In this document: positions 1 to 11,442 of the stretch, piece by piece
Numbering within the stretch: the first letter of the stretch is position 1
Layout of the letters: every line of letters begins with the position of its first letter
Source of the DNA: Peromyscus leucopus
Taxonomy: Eukaryota > Chordata > Mammalia > Rodentia > Cricetidae
DNA: 64,000 nucleotides
Assembly: GCF_004664715.2 (NCBI RefSeq)
Contig: NC_051068.1
Coordinates: 130,344,716-130,408,715 of the forward strand
Direction: 5' to 3'
Program-made: the position numbers and the translations under genes
Notes under the pieces: model-generated
Told to the model about the DNA's origin: nothing
The model's input: only the letters and a program-made list of their open reading frames with translations
Database searches by the model: none

Positions 1-298
1 CAGCTTTGTTCTCATTCAGCCAGAACAGTTCCTGGAGACAGGAAAACAGAAGTAAGAGTTGTGACTGTTTTCAAAGTGTTAGTGGGTATTCCTGAGGAGA
101 ACCAAAATGATCATGCAAATCAAGAGTCCCAAAGATCTATTACTGGAAGTAGCATGCCAGATCAACAAAACAATGACAAGCAAAAACAAAACAAAATAAC
201 AACAAAACTAACCCAAAACATTGTTAACAAGGTAAACCTTCAAATGCTTCTTCATATTTGACATTTATTCCTAGATTTAACTGACATGCCATTCCTGA

Positions 299-558
<260 letters not shown>

Positions 559-1136
559 AAGAATATCATTTGTTCTTAATAATGGTTTTAAAAAGTTTAT
601 TTTCTTAAAACAGGGTGATAAAAAATATGTAAAAATGTTAGGGAGCTTTATGAATAACTGTGCTTTAATAAAGTCTCTCACTCTATGTTTTCTAATTCTA
701 GTCCCTTTTTAGGATCTTAGGGGTGAGTAGTTTTAAACCTTCTTTAATATGCAGTGTCCCATCACCAGTTTATAGATAGCTCCAATCTTATTAAAAATCT
801 GCTTTTGGCTTTCTATTACATTAAAGTGAAAACACAATAAAGATGTTTGTTTGGCTTTGTTTGATTTTTAGCATTTCTATATTAATCAACTTTTATCAAA
901 TAATAGTTAAATTAGCATATAAAGTGGTGGGATTAATTCCTTTATTTGCATGCATGTGTGTCCTATTTCTTTATACTTTGTTCTTATCAGTCCCTTTCTT
1001 CGGTGCCTGTCCCTGTGCCTCTAGCTCCAGTCTTGATGGTTATACCCCTGCTCAAAAAGTCTCCTCACATTTTTAGGTCACATGACTTCCATGATCTATA
1101 CACACCTTGAGATTCTCCTCTTTCAAGGTGCTTTCA

Positions 1137-1138
<2 letters not shown>

Positions 1139-1182
<44 letters not shown>
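1139..1182. repeat. (CA)n microsatellite
   Basis: About 22 uninterrupted AC dinucleotides follow a TTTCATC flank. A long pure tract like this is probably length-polymorphic. Confidence 0.97.
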
Positions 1183-1184
<2 letters not shown>

Positions 1185-1653
1185 CGCTAAGTACTTAACA
1201 TGAGAGTAAACATGTGATATCTGGTAGTATTTGTCTTCCTGAGTCTAGCATATTTTGCTGATCTCCAGTTTTATTCATTTTCCTGAAAGTGTTGTTATGG
1301 GTCTGGGGTTATTCAGCCATCCACCAATGAATAAATTTTAACATATAAGAGGCTTTACTAAATACTGGTCAAAACCATAGATACTGGCCAGGTCATTCTC
1401 AGAATATAGCACCAAATTACATTAATCAGGAGCTTGTAAAGGCAAAACTCACAAGGCTATACATGCTTCCTGCCTTTATGCAACCAGTGGCAAACATGCA
1501 TCCTGATATACTTCCTGCCTACCTGCATGTACTCAAGCACACATCCTGTGCACTCGGGAGCAACCAAACTTGTTTACAGAACACACAGTTTGTTATCTTA
1601 CATGAACAACAGCCCTCAGCATTCCAGGAAGTTGTCTAACCTTGGGCAAGTGT

Positions 1654-2128
1654 TGTTGAGGAAATTACTTTAACTATGGAAAGATGGGTTACATTTGTTT
1701 GTGCTATAAAATATTACTTTAACTATGTAAAGGTGTGTTGCATTTGTTCATGCTGCATTTGTTTAACAATGTAAGGATGTGTGTTTAATTATGTAATAAT
1801 GTGTTGCATTTTTTTTTTCACCTTGCCTGCCTAAGCTAACTGATTCATTTAATAAAAAGGTAAACAGCCAAAAGCTAGGCAGGAGAGGGATCGATGTGGC
1901 TGGCAGACAGAGAGAATAAGTAGAACAGAAGAAGAGAAAGAGTGAAGAGAATGAGGGAGAAAGAAAGATAAAAGCCCTGAGGCAAAACTTAGATAAAGAG
2001 AAACAGGTTAAGTTATAAGAGCTAGCAAGAAATGAGCCTAAGCTAAGGTCAAGCATTCATAACTAATAAGAAATCTCCATGTTATGATTTTGGAGCTGGT
2101 TGGTAGCCTAAAAAAAGAGTCTGCTACA
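1654..2128 (+). mobile_element. Solo LTR, class II-like, TSD AAGTGT
   Basis: The 475-bp block starts TGTTGAGG and ends CTGCTACA, so it has TG...CA ends. It is flanked by perfect 6-bp duplications AAGTGT (1648-1653 and 2129-2134), the duplication size typical of betaretrovirus-like (ERV2) integration. It contains TTTAATAAAAAGG as a likely poly(A) signal. A sister copy lies at 28042-28509. There is no internal retroviral sequence, so it is a recombination-derived solo LTR. The family name is not certain. Confidence 0.88.
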
Positions 2129-2211
2129 AAGTGTGACTTATAGGTTAATAGACATTTTTGTTTTATAGGTATCTTAAGCACAGCAATTTAAACTGAAAAT
2201 AGAACATTAGT

Positions 2212-2728
2212 TGTAGCAGGAATCTTAAAAGTTCTTATCAATAAAATCAAACCCGAGGCAAGTTATCGGGGTCCATGCTGGTAGATCAGAGAGACAAACA
2301 AGCCACAGCTATCTCACCTTGCCAGTTGCTCAGCTGGTCCTGTTTCCTCAGACTAGAAGCTTCTGTGTCCTCATCCCAATGGCTCTCAGCTGAACTGCTG
2401 CTAGAAGCTTAACCAGCCACATGCTTAACCAGCCCAAAATGCCTCTAGTTTCTGGTCCTCACGCCTTATATATCTTTTTGTTTTCTACCACCACTCCCTG
2501 GGATTAAAGGCTGGCTTTCTGGGATTAAAGGCGTGTCACCATGCTTGGCTATTTCCAATGTGGCCTTGAACTCACAGAGAGCCAGAGGGATTTCTATCTC
2601 TGGAATGCTAGGATTAAAGGTGTGAGTGCTACCATTTTCTAGCCTTTGTATCTAGTGGCTGTCTGTTCTCTGACCCCAGATAAATTTATTAGAGTACACA
2701 ATATTTTGGGGAACACAATACCCCCACA
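2212..2728 (-). mobile_element. Solo LTR with B1-derived segments, TSD ATTAGT
   Basis: Read on the minus strand this is a 517-bp LTR beginning TGTGGGGGTATTGTG and ending CTGCTACA. Perfect 6-bp duplications ATTAGT lie at 2206-2211 and 2729-2734. Two B1-like modules (GGGATTAAAGGC repeated near 2511-2535) lie inside it. An AATAAA-type signal is near its 3' end (TTTATT-rich on the plus strand around 2250). The copies at 8998-9490, 10059-10544 and 27100-27398 belong to the same or a close family. Confidence 0.9.
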
Positions 2729-3124
2729 ATTAGTCATCACAAGGTCGTATCTTCATATTTCTTTCTGGATTAAACTAATTTTATTGTATATATGTATCAC
2801 ATTTTCTTTTTATATTTAAGAATCCTTTATGTTTTTCTTTCATAGAAAATAACTAGTTACTATGTAGTTAAACACTTTAAAATTTCAAGATTAGCACAGT
2901 GATAAAAAGAGTATCCTCAGTAGTGGAGTTCATGATTAGCAAGCACATTTTCTGGGATTTGATCCTTCACACCAAAGGCTGAAAAATGAAATTCAAAATG
3001 CCATTTAACTAGAACGTAGAGATAGATTTTCATTAGTTGAATTGATATGAAATAGAAAAAAAAAGGATATAGAACATTTGACCAATCTGAGATTTTATAC
3101 ATGTTTTTTGTGTGTGTATATGTG

Positions 3125-3182
3125 TGTAGATAGACAGACAGACAGATAGATGATAGATAGATAGATGATAGATAGATAGATA
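3125..3182. repeat. (TAGA/CAGA)n microsatellite
   Basis: GATA/GACA-type tetranucleotide repeats (TAGATAGACAGACAGACAGATAGATG and so on) follow a short GT run. The tract is imperfect and is not coding, although it is open on the reverse strand. Confidence 0.93.
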
Positions 3183-3221
3183 TAATCCAATAGAAAAGAA
3201 CTGAATAGAATAGCATATTAG

Positions 3222-3610
3222 ATACTTTTCTCCTTGCTATGAAATAATACCTAGCAAAATCTCTTAAAGGAAAAATATGTATTTATGCTCACAGTTTGAG
3301 AGGGAATAATCTATCATGACCTAGAAGGCATAGTGGAACTCTTGGCAGTAGGAGTGTGTGTCTGGGACTCCTTACACCACAGTTGAGCAGGAAGCAATGG
3401 AAATGCTGAAGTGCATCCCAATTTGCCCCCCTGTCTCCTTTATTCGGTCCAGGCCCATAGTCCATGGGATGGTGCAATTCACATTCAGGGAAGAAGGCCT
3501 TTCTTCCTCCTTTAATGCTCCCTGGGAACAGACAGACATACCTAGCTAGCAGTAGGTCTACTAGGGGATTTTGAACCTAGCCAATAGATAAGGAGGATTA
3601 ACATCAAACC
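3222..3610 (-). repeat. Medium-reiterated rodent repeat (RMER/URR-like)
   Basis: The segment contains phrases that recur in rodent medium-reiterated repeats, such as TTTATTCGGTCCAGGCCCATAG, CCATGGGATGGTGCAATTCACATTCAGG and the later ACCTAGCCAATAGATAAGG. Short open frames here are chance frames in the repeat. Ends are approximate and the family is by recognition only. Confidence 0.5.
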
Positions 3611-4099
3611 AAACTACACATACTGAAGTTCTCATGAAATATTTTGACACAGTTTATAAAACTAGCCTCAACCAATTTCCAATCTTCAAGGTTATTAATC
3701 TCTGCCACACAAACTCAAAACTTAACACTAAGAATAACAAACTAACTATTGTTAGATAAATTAACAAAACACTATAAATTGATTAGGTTATATAATTAGC
3801 TTTCACCATGAACCATAATAAATTCTTGATGCCTTAAAGAAGAAAAAGTAAATTACAATGTTATAAACATTAACATAATGAGCTTACTTGAATTTATGTT
3901 ATGAATGGCATTCTTAGGATAAAAACAATGGTAGAAAGTAGAATCAAATGATTTTTTAACATAGCTAATTTATTGTTTTGAATATCAAGATTTAAAGGAA
4001 ACCTGTGAACACATTCTTATGGCATTTCATGGAAAATGTGATTTTGTTTGTTTCTAGACAATTCTTAAAGGGCTTTACTGCTTTCTTTTCTTGAAGTAG

Positions 4100-4722
4100 C
4101 TCCTGCTTACTTCATCACTATATTTTCATTGCCTTTACTCATCCATCAGATTATTTTTGATTGTACTCCTGGAGTTCAGCCTGGTGCTTGGCTGGATCTC
4201 TGCATCTGCTTCCATCAGTTACTGGATGAAGGCTCTATGATGATAGTTAGGGTATTTACTGATCTGATTACTAGGGTAAGTCAGTTCAGGGTCTCTGATC
4301 CAGTAGAAGAGAGAGAAGAGGCATTCTATGAGCAAGGGGCATCAAGAGCATGATGGAGATACCTAAAGAGACAACAAAATCAAGCTAGTGGGAACTCATG
4401 AACTTTAGACCAACAGTTGTGGAGCCTGCATGGGACTGGACTAAGCCCTCTGTATAATCGAGACAGTTGTGTAGACTGATCTGCTTAAGGGGCTCCCTGG
4501 CAGTAGGATCAGGATCCATCCCTGGGGCATGAGCTGGCTTTTTGGAGCCTTCTACCTATGGTGGGACACCTTGCACAGCCTTGATGCAGTGGGAGGGACT
4601 TGGACCTCCCTCTACTGAATGTACCAGGCTCTGCTTACTTCCCATGGGATGGGAGGAGGGAAAAGAGGAGGACCTGTGGTTGGTCTGTAAACTGAATAAA
4701 AAATTCCTTAATAAAAAAAGAT
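4100..4722 (+). mobile_element. L1 3' end with 5' inversion (twin priming)
   Basis: The right part (about 4320-4722) is L1 3' UTR in plus orientation, with CATGGGACTGGACTAAGCCC, CAGGATCCATCCCTGGGGCA, a G-rich tract and an A-rich tail AATAAAAAATTCC. The left part (about 4129-4290) matches the L1 3' UTR in the opposite orientation: it shares TGGATCTCTGCATC and GGGTAAGTCAGTTCAGG with the minus-strand L1 at 19648-20873. Opposite orientations meeting near 4300 fit the usual twin-priming inversion. No TSD was identified. Confidence 0.6.
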
Positions 4723-5015
4723 TATTTTTGAGCTCAAAAAAATTCTGCTTGTTCTAAAAGCAGAAAACATAAAGTTAAATATGACTCTCTAATAAAATAG
4801 CTCCTTTATGTGATGACTCAAATGGGGACAGAGATGGAGCAGGTTTGACCTGGCCATGCTGTATTTAATCTGAAGGGCCTTGTTTTTATACACTCTGAAT
4901 CATACCTCTAAATTACACAAAATGCCACCTGTGCATTGAGTTCATTTTCTGAACAAATGTATTTTCTGTACTTAAGAGAAGGAAGAACAAAATTTTTTAT
5001 GTAAAGTAGTTTTTG

Positions 5016-5171
5016 AGCCTGGTGGTGGTGGTACCCACCTTTAATCCCAACACTTGGGAGGTAGAGGTAAATCTCTGATTTTTGAGGCCAGCCTCATCTA
5101 CAAAGTGAGTTCCAGGACAGCCAGGACTATACAGAGAAACCTTGTCTCAAAAAATAAAACAACAACAAAAA
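5016..5171 (+). mobile_element. Diverged B1 SINE
   Basis: B1 consensus order is visible: GCCTGGTGGTGGTGG, CCTTTAATCCCAACACTTGGGAGG, GAGGCCAGCCTCATCTACA, GAGTTCCAGGACAGCC, then GAAACCTTGTCTC and an A-rich tail. Many substitutions indicate an older copy. It is followed at about 5208-5320 by a weaker B1/ID-like match containing GAGTTCAAGGCTAGTCTGAGCTACATGAGACCC. Confidence 0.8.
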
Positions 5172-5754
5172 ATTTTGGAATATCTCAGGTACAAACATGA
5201 GCATAACCAAATGTAGCCAAGTATAATTGTGAATTCATGTGATCCTAGTGCTTGTGATAAGGGTGTAGGAGTTCAAGGCTAGTCTGAGCTACATGAGACC
5301 CTGGCTGAGAACAAAACAACTAAATAAACAAAAATAATGGATGATCAAAGCTAGGTGGGAGGCTAAGGCAGCAGCTGGTGAGACAAAACTCAGCCTAAGC
5401 TATTTAGGGAGATACCACTAAACAACAAAACAGCACCTGTTTTTAAAAGTTCCAAACTCCTGAGCTGATTACCAGGCTTCTAGATATATCTGACACTATT
5501 ATCTAACTGGGCAGTTGTTTTCTGAATTAAACTATTGCATTTGCAAAATGGGGTTGATGATTTCATCTAATCATGACAGTTACTTTTATTATTTGGTTGA
5601 AATTACTCTGACTTTTTTTTTTTAATCTTTCCTACATATCCACTAGAATCATAAAGGTATCTATATAAAATTTATCAGTAACTAAAGATACCCCCAAAAA
5701 GTACAACACTATACTTAACTCATAGTTTTCCATATTTTAAAATAATACATTGTG

Positions 5755-6064
5755 ATAGTTTGAATGAGAATGTTCCCCCATAGGCCCATACATTTGAATA
5801 CCTGGTTTCCCATTGGTGGAACTGTTTGGGAAGGATTAGGAGGTGTGGTATTGTTGGAGGAGGTGTTTCATTGACTCTTTCTGCCTCCTGATTATAGTTT
5901 GAGATGTGAACTCTTTGCTATGGCTGAAACTGCCTGCCACCTGCTACCTCTGCTCTGCCATCATGGACTCTGACCCTAAGGAACCATAAACCCCAAACAA
6001 ATTATTTCTTTTATAACGTTCTTTGGTCAGTTGTCTTATCACAGCAATAGAAAAGTAACTAATA
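5755..6064 (+). mobile_element. URR1-like rodent repeat
   Basis: This is a recognisable rodent medium-reiterated repeat with landmarks TTTGAATGAGAATGTTCCC, GGAACTGTTTGGGAAGGATTAGG, AGGTGTGG, CATCATGGACTCTGACC and a terminal ATCACAGCAATAGAAAAGTAAC. From memory this family is a non-autonomous hAT-type DNA element (URR1). An opposite-strand relative lies at 6846-7240. Confidence 0.65.
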
Positions 6065-6334
6065 TATGCATTTAGAGAAGTGTTAAGACCAATGGTTTAA
6101 TGTATTATTAATGGTAAAAGACAAAGCTTTTCTAGAAATAAGTTTCTAAAAATTCTTAAAATTACCTGCATGTTTAAATATACTTATTCTACTTTTCAAA
6201 AATATACAATATAAAAAGGCTAAAAATCGTGAAAAAATTAATATGTAAATTAAATAAATACATCATCCTCATTATTTGTAGTATCAACAGTAGAAATAAA
6301 CCTAGTCTACTAGTTATATATAAAGTTAAATGTA

Positions 6335-6625
6335 CTAATTCTGGTGGAAGCCCAACCCCTCTGCCCAGACCCTCCCCTCAGAAAGTCCTGCCAAACATGA
6401 CTCCTCCCCAAGAGATGCTCAAGACTACTCCCACAGGATGTTTAAACTGCACCCCAGAAAACATACATATGGTTTTCTGGTCTCTTTTTTCTGTCTCCTT
6501 TCTGGGGGTGCAGAGAATCACCTGGGAATGCTTTATGCATTAAACCAGTGCTTTCTTAATTTGGTCTGATTTGGATTGCTACATAGGCAGAGAGGCTTAT
6601 TAGGGTGCAAAAACTTTTCCTCACA
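6335..6625 (+). mobile_element. Possible ERVL-type LTR fragment
   Basis: The sequence has LTR-like composition: C-rich CCCAACCCCTCTGCCC, a later TTATGCATTAAACCAG that could supply an ATTAAA poly(A) signal, and a 3' TTATTAGGGTGC. It looks like a rodent ERVL-class LTR, but neither border nor a TSD could be fixed. A 104-codon open frame crossing it has no recognisable protein features. Confidence 0.3.
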
Positions 6626-6845
6626 GCAGCCTATTTCTATGTTAGAGAGCTATGAAGCATTAAGAATTAAATTTTCAAAAAACCTCCAAACTTAATGTTG
6701 TGAGTAACTAAAAGTATAAAAAATGACAATTTAAATATATGAACAATTTTTATAAAAATGCACCAATAACAGTAATGTATTTGGTGTAATTTTAAATTCT
6801 ATTTTTCATTTCTTTGTGAATTTTCCAATTTTCTTATATGATATT

Positions 6846-7240
6846 TGTCTTAGTTCCTTTCTTATTGCTGTGAAGAGACACCAAACCCAAGAAAACACTT
6901 AATTGGGGGCTCACTCACACTTTTAGAGGGTTAGTTTATGCAGGAAGCAGACAGGCATGGTGTTGGAGCAATAGCTACGAGCTCACATCCTGATTCATGG
7001 GCAGCATTGAGAGAAACTGGGCCTGATGTAGGCTTTTGAATCTTCTAAGTACAACTTCAGTGACACACTTCCTCCAACAAGCCACACCTCCTCCAACAAG
7101 GCCACAGCTCCTCCAACAGGCCACACCTGCTCCAACAAGGCCATACGTTTAATCCTTTCCAAACAGTTCCACAAACTGTGGACCACGCATTCAGACATTT
7201 GAGCCTATGAGGACGATTCTCACTCAAACCACCACAATAA
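6846..7240 (-). mobile_element. URR1-like repeat with internal minisatellite
   Basis: On the minus strand this is the same family as 5755-6064. It carries the complement of AACTGTTTGGAAAGGATTAA near 7150 and ends at 7235 in CACTCAAACCACCACA. Inside it, 7068-7143 holds about four tandem copies of a 19-21-bp unit based on CTCCTCCAACAAGGCCACAC, where related copies normally have one or two. Confidence 0.65.
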
Positions 7241-7902
7241 TTGCTCACCTCTACTTACTTTCTCTTTAGATAGTAGAACTAAATTAAAGTTGTATCACAG
7301 AGCACCACATGTCAGGAATTGAGTTACACAAAGAGAATTCTAAATGCTTGTGACAACACTCCAAAAAAATATGACCAACGTCTTGTGACTTCAGTTTCTT
7401 CAAAACATGGAACTGTTCTTGGAATGTAGATCTGTGTACCTACCAGGTGTGGCAGATAGGAGTGGCTTACTTCAGATTATGAATTGCTGCTTGCTATTGC
7501 TAATCAATTAAAAGTTTAAAGTATCTTTTGTGTGCTTCTATGGAAAAACATGATTTTGCTATTCACAATTTATCTTTATTATTGTGTACAAATTGAACTC
7601 AGATGAACTTTATTTTTAAGAACTCTCTTAGTCCTCAGAGTATAAATCATCTGCAGCTCTGAATAAAGTTGGCTGTTGTATGGGACTCTGCTCATTTATT
7701 GGCTCCATTCTCCCAGGTCCTACCACCTCAGGAGCAGTGACAATCACATATTGTCAAGATCAGTTCATGTTATTTTATTTTCCCTTGTCTTTGTTTCTTG
7801 TGTGTATGTGTGCATGTTAACATGCACAATTATACACAAATGTATTAGAACGAAATTTCAAGCATTTATATATAACATACTCCTATTATAATACAATGTA
7901 AA

Positions 7903-7995
7903 CTTTTTTGTTGTTTTCAGACAGGATTGTATGTAGCCCAGGTTGGCCTTCAACACACTATGTAGCAAGAATGACTTCAGGTTCTCTTGCCCCAT
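7903..7995 (-). mobile_element. Old B1 fragment
   Basis: On the minus strand the segment keeps the B1 order GACAGGATTGTATGTAGCCC, CAGGTTGGCCTTCAACACAC. It is heavily diverged and truncated, consistent with an early B1 subfamily. Confidence 0.55.
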
Positions 7996-8997
7996 CTCCT
8001 CACATAAGACATAAATATTTAAGATTCATCATCCACTCCCCTTAGTCTATACTGAAGAGATATAAATCAGTTAATTTTAAGATGTATATTACTGAGAGTC
8101 AATGGAATCAGGTGGAAATAATTCCTCTCCCTCTTGCTGAAAGCTAAATGTTTGCCACCTGCCATTCATATGGAACTCCAAACAAAACCCCATTACCATC
8201 ATGTTTATTGAGGCATGATTGTGTTCTATACTGTCCTAGTTTTTGGCCCTTGCTATTGGGAACAAATTTTAATCTACTTAAAAGTCAAACATTTTTCAAG
8301 AAAATACTACATATTTATATATCATTTTTTTTCTTATAAATGTGCAAAAATATCTTTGCACATAGACATATTTATCACTTAGGTTGATAAGTTAGCTTTG
8401 TGTGCCTAGCAGTTCTAGCTTCTCACTCACACTCAAAAAGAAGAAAGGTCAGCCTTTATAATCTCTGCCTCCTATGTACTCCACTATTTCCCAATAGCAC
8501 CATAACTGCAACAGATCAAGGATTTCTCAGTGGTACATAATCTACCCCAAACTTTTTCTAACAGTGAAAAATGAATAATTTCCTTCCTGGTGTTGGCAAA
8601 ATGCAAGAATATTTCTCTCACACAGTTTATATTCAACCCTATTTTGAACAGAATAATAAAGAAAATTAGTTGAAGGTATAGAGATTGAAAAAGAAAAGAA
8701 AGAAAATTTCTCCATTTTATAACAGCCCAATTTTCTTTACTAAAAATCCTGGGGAACCTGTGATAAAGGTTACTGAATAATAAGGTTGATATGTTCACAC
8801 CATTAATTCAAAATTCATGAAAAAAATGAATATTTCTGTAAGAATGGAAAACTAAAAATTGAAATTAAAAGCCAATGCCTTTTGTATAGCTGTATAAAGA
8901 GGAAATAAACAAAAATATACAAATATGCATAGACATTGTGAAAAAAGGTACCAAACACTAAAGAAAACACATCCTGTCCCATATAAGAGGAGGAAAT

Positions 8998-9490
8998 TGT
9001 ACAATGAATCGCTAAATGGTCTTGTTAATAAAAAACCCAGAGCCAGATATTGACGTTAAAACTGAGAGATCAGAGGAATAGGACAAGCCACAGCCAACCT
9101 CACCTTACCAACCCTCAGCCTCCAGAGAGACCTACTTCCTGTATACCCACACCTATATGCCTTTCTGTCCCTGCCCTCTTACTTCCTCTCTCTGCCCAGC
9201 TACATCACTTTCTCTTTCTGCCCAGTTCTGTCACTTCCTCTCTGTTTTTACAGACCTCCAGACCTTTATGGATAATTAGTGTTGAAATAAAGGCATGTGC
9301 CACCATGCCTGGCTCTGTTCCCAATGTGGCCTTGAACTCACAGAGATCTGGATGGATCTCTGCCTCCTAAATGCTAGCATTAAAGGTATATGCTACCATT
9401 GCCTGACTTCTATGTTTACTATAGTGGCTGGCTTTTTCCTCTGATCCTCAGATAAGCTTTATTGGGGTACACAGATAAAATATCACCACA
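8998..9490 (-). mobile_element. LTR with B1-derived segment (family of 2212-2728)
   Basis: Aligned by eye to the minus-strand LTR at 2212, it runs from TGTACAATGAATC to TATCACCACA. It shares the TTAATAAAAAACCC poly(A) region, CAAGCCACAGCC, a B1-like module (AAAGGCATGTGCCACCATGCC) and the terminal GATAAGCTTTATTGGGGTACAC. Flanks GGAAAT and GAGAAT match at only 4 of 6 positions, so the TSD is not clear. The middle has CT-rich sequence not seen in the 2212 copy. Confidence 0.7.
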
Positions 9491-10058
9491 GAGAATGTCT
9501 TGCTTTTTAACAGATTGAAATATTATAAATACTTGAGATGTTAATTCTTTCCAAACAGATATGTAAAGACATCCCACAGCATAAATGAGCTGATTCTAGA
9601 GTTTGTAAGATTGAAAAACAAAACAGTCCAAACAATTTTGAAAAGAAGAACACAGTTGAAGAAAGCATATATCTAAATTTTGATCTGCAGCAATCAGTGG
9701 AGTATAGTATTGGTGAAGAAACACACATGGGGAGAATATACAATACAGAATTGATACCACACAACTATTTTAATTTATGATAAAGATATAAGGCACTTTA
9801 TTAAAAAGGAGACATTTCTTTTGTAAATATGCCACATGGTAATGGCCAATTCCAGTCACATGGACCTAAATGGACTTAGTGATAAGGAATTACTGGAGAG
9901 AGAGATAAGGACAGATTTTCAAAATAGCAGAGGGTGATTGGTGAATGAAGTGTAGTAATTCTTAAGTATTCATGCATGTAAGTAACAGAACTTCAGAAGC
10001 AAATCTAGAAAAATTAGAGTGAAAAACAGAAAATTTCACAATCATAGATTCAAATACT

Positions 10059-10544
10059 TGTGGTGGTATTGTGTTCCCCAAAATATTGTGTACTCTAATA
10101 AACTTATCTGGGGTCAGAGAACAGAAAAGCCACTAGATACTTTAATCCTAGCATTGCAGAGGCAGAAATCCATCTGGGATCTCTGTGAGTTCAAGGCAAC
10201 ATTGGATACATCCAAGCATGGTGACTCATGCCTTTAATCCCAGAGAGCCAGACTTTAATCCCAGGGAATGATGGTAGAAAGCAGAAAGGTATATAAGGCG
10301 TGAAGACCAAAAACTAGAAGCAATTTGGCTGGTTAAGCTTTTAGGCTTTGAGCAACACAGTTCAGCTGAGAGCCATTGGGATGAGGATAGAGAAGCTTCC
10401 AGTCTGAGGAAAAAAGACCAGCTGAGAAGTTGGCCAGGTAAGGTTAGCTGTGGCTTGTTCTGTCTCTCTGACCTTCCAGTGTTCACCCCAATACCTGGCT
10501 CAGGTTTGATTTTATTAATAAGACCTTCTAAGATTCCTGCTACA
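10059..10544 (+). mobile_element. Solo LTR with B1-derived segments, TSD AATACT
   Basis: This 486-bp LTR begins TGTGGTGGTATTGTGTTCCCC and ends TTCCTGCTACA. Perfect 6-bp duplications AATACT lie at 10053-10058 and 10545-10550. The B1-like pieces are rearranged: a right-half module (AGGCAGAAATCCATCTGGG) precedes a left-half module (GCATGGTGACTCATGCCTTT). A TTTTATTAATAAGACC segment is the likely poly(A) region. Confidence 0.9.
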
Positions 10545-10649
10545 AATACTGCTATTGATAACTGGTAAAACAATATAAAGATCACTAAGGGTTCAGATTT
10601 GTTGAACTCAGCATCACCGTCAACCGTGTTGAACTTACTGTCTTTTTAA

Positions 10650-10862
10650 AGACTTATTTAATGCACATGAAATTTTTGCTGCTTATCTGAATGTGTATCA
10701 GGTATATTCCTGGAGCCCCCAAAGAAAGGTATCAGATCTCCTGAAAATGGAATTACGGATAGTTATGAGTTGCTACATAGGTGCTGGGAAAGGAATCTGT
10801 GTCCTTTGCAACAGCAACAAGAGCTCTTAATGGCTGCACCATCTTTTCAGCTGCCTTATTGA
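10650..10862 (-). mobile_element. B3/B2-family SINE
   Basis: On the plus strand the complement order of a B2/B3 element is visible: GATCTCCTGAAAATGGAATTAC, GTTGCTACATAGGTGCTGGGAA, AAGAGCTCTTAATGGCTGCACCATCTTTTCAGCT. The last segment is the complement of the tRNA-like head. It is substantially diverged. Confidence 0.75.
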
Positions 10863-11044
10863 CCTTTATAACCCATAATAAACAATTAAGTTCAAATGTA
10901 CATGGAATTTTCACCAAAATAGAATATATGTTGGACCATAAAATAAGATACAGTAAAATTCAAACAGCTGAAATCTTGCAGAACATAGTATCTGAAATAT
11001 AGTAGTTGACAGTGAACTTTACTGTCATGAAGAAAATATTTGGA

Positions 11045-11049
11045 AATCC
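11045..11049. repeat. Provirus target-site duplication (left), AATCC
   Basis: AATCC directly precedes the TG of the left LTR and is repeated at 18132-18136 directly after the CA of the right LTR. This marks the two ends of one 7.1-kb insertion. A 5-bp duplication is compatible with class I (gamma-like) ERVs, which make 4- or 5-bp duplications. Confidence 0.88.
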
Positions 11050-11442
11050 TGCTAGTTATTTAGCTGCGTTGTGTTGTTACCCTGCAAGGAAATGTCATGA
11101 AACATGACAGAATCCGCTTATAAGAGTTTATTAGAGATAAAGGGACAGAGTGCGCAGGCCTGTGGGAGAGACACATGCGTGGAGAAGAAGAGAAGCTGGG
11201 AAGCATGGCGCTCCACTTTAAAACCAGCTGGGGGCGTGGCCAGGTCACGTCACTACTCCACGCATGTGCGTAGATCACACGTTGTAGCCATGTAACGTCA
11301 CGGATCCTGGTCATGCGAGACGCCTTGTATCCTGGTTACGAGAGACGCTTTAACCCGGAAATAGCTATCCTGACTGGAATTAGCTAGGCAGAAGTTTCCG
11401 CCTGGTATATGTGACTGTGGGGGGCGTGTTGTGAACCCTTCA
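11050..11442 (-). mobile_element. 3' LTR of the class I provirus
   Basis: The 393-bp direct repeat of 17723-18131 begins TGCTAG and ends CCCTTCA on the plus strand; since the provirus is minus-strand this is its 3' LTR. It carries the AATAAA signal (complement, TTTATT at about 11128), TTTAAA and the CACGTCAC motif. By hand count it differs from the 5' LTR at about 21 of roughly 390 aligned bases, mostly transitions, and lacks about 16 bp present in the 5' copy between the TAGATCACA and TGTAGCC anchors. Adjacent internal sequence (TAAGAGTTGGGAA on the minus strand) is a weak, decayed polypurine tract. Confidence 0.93.
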
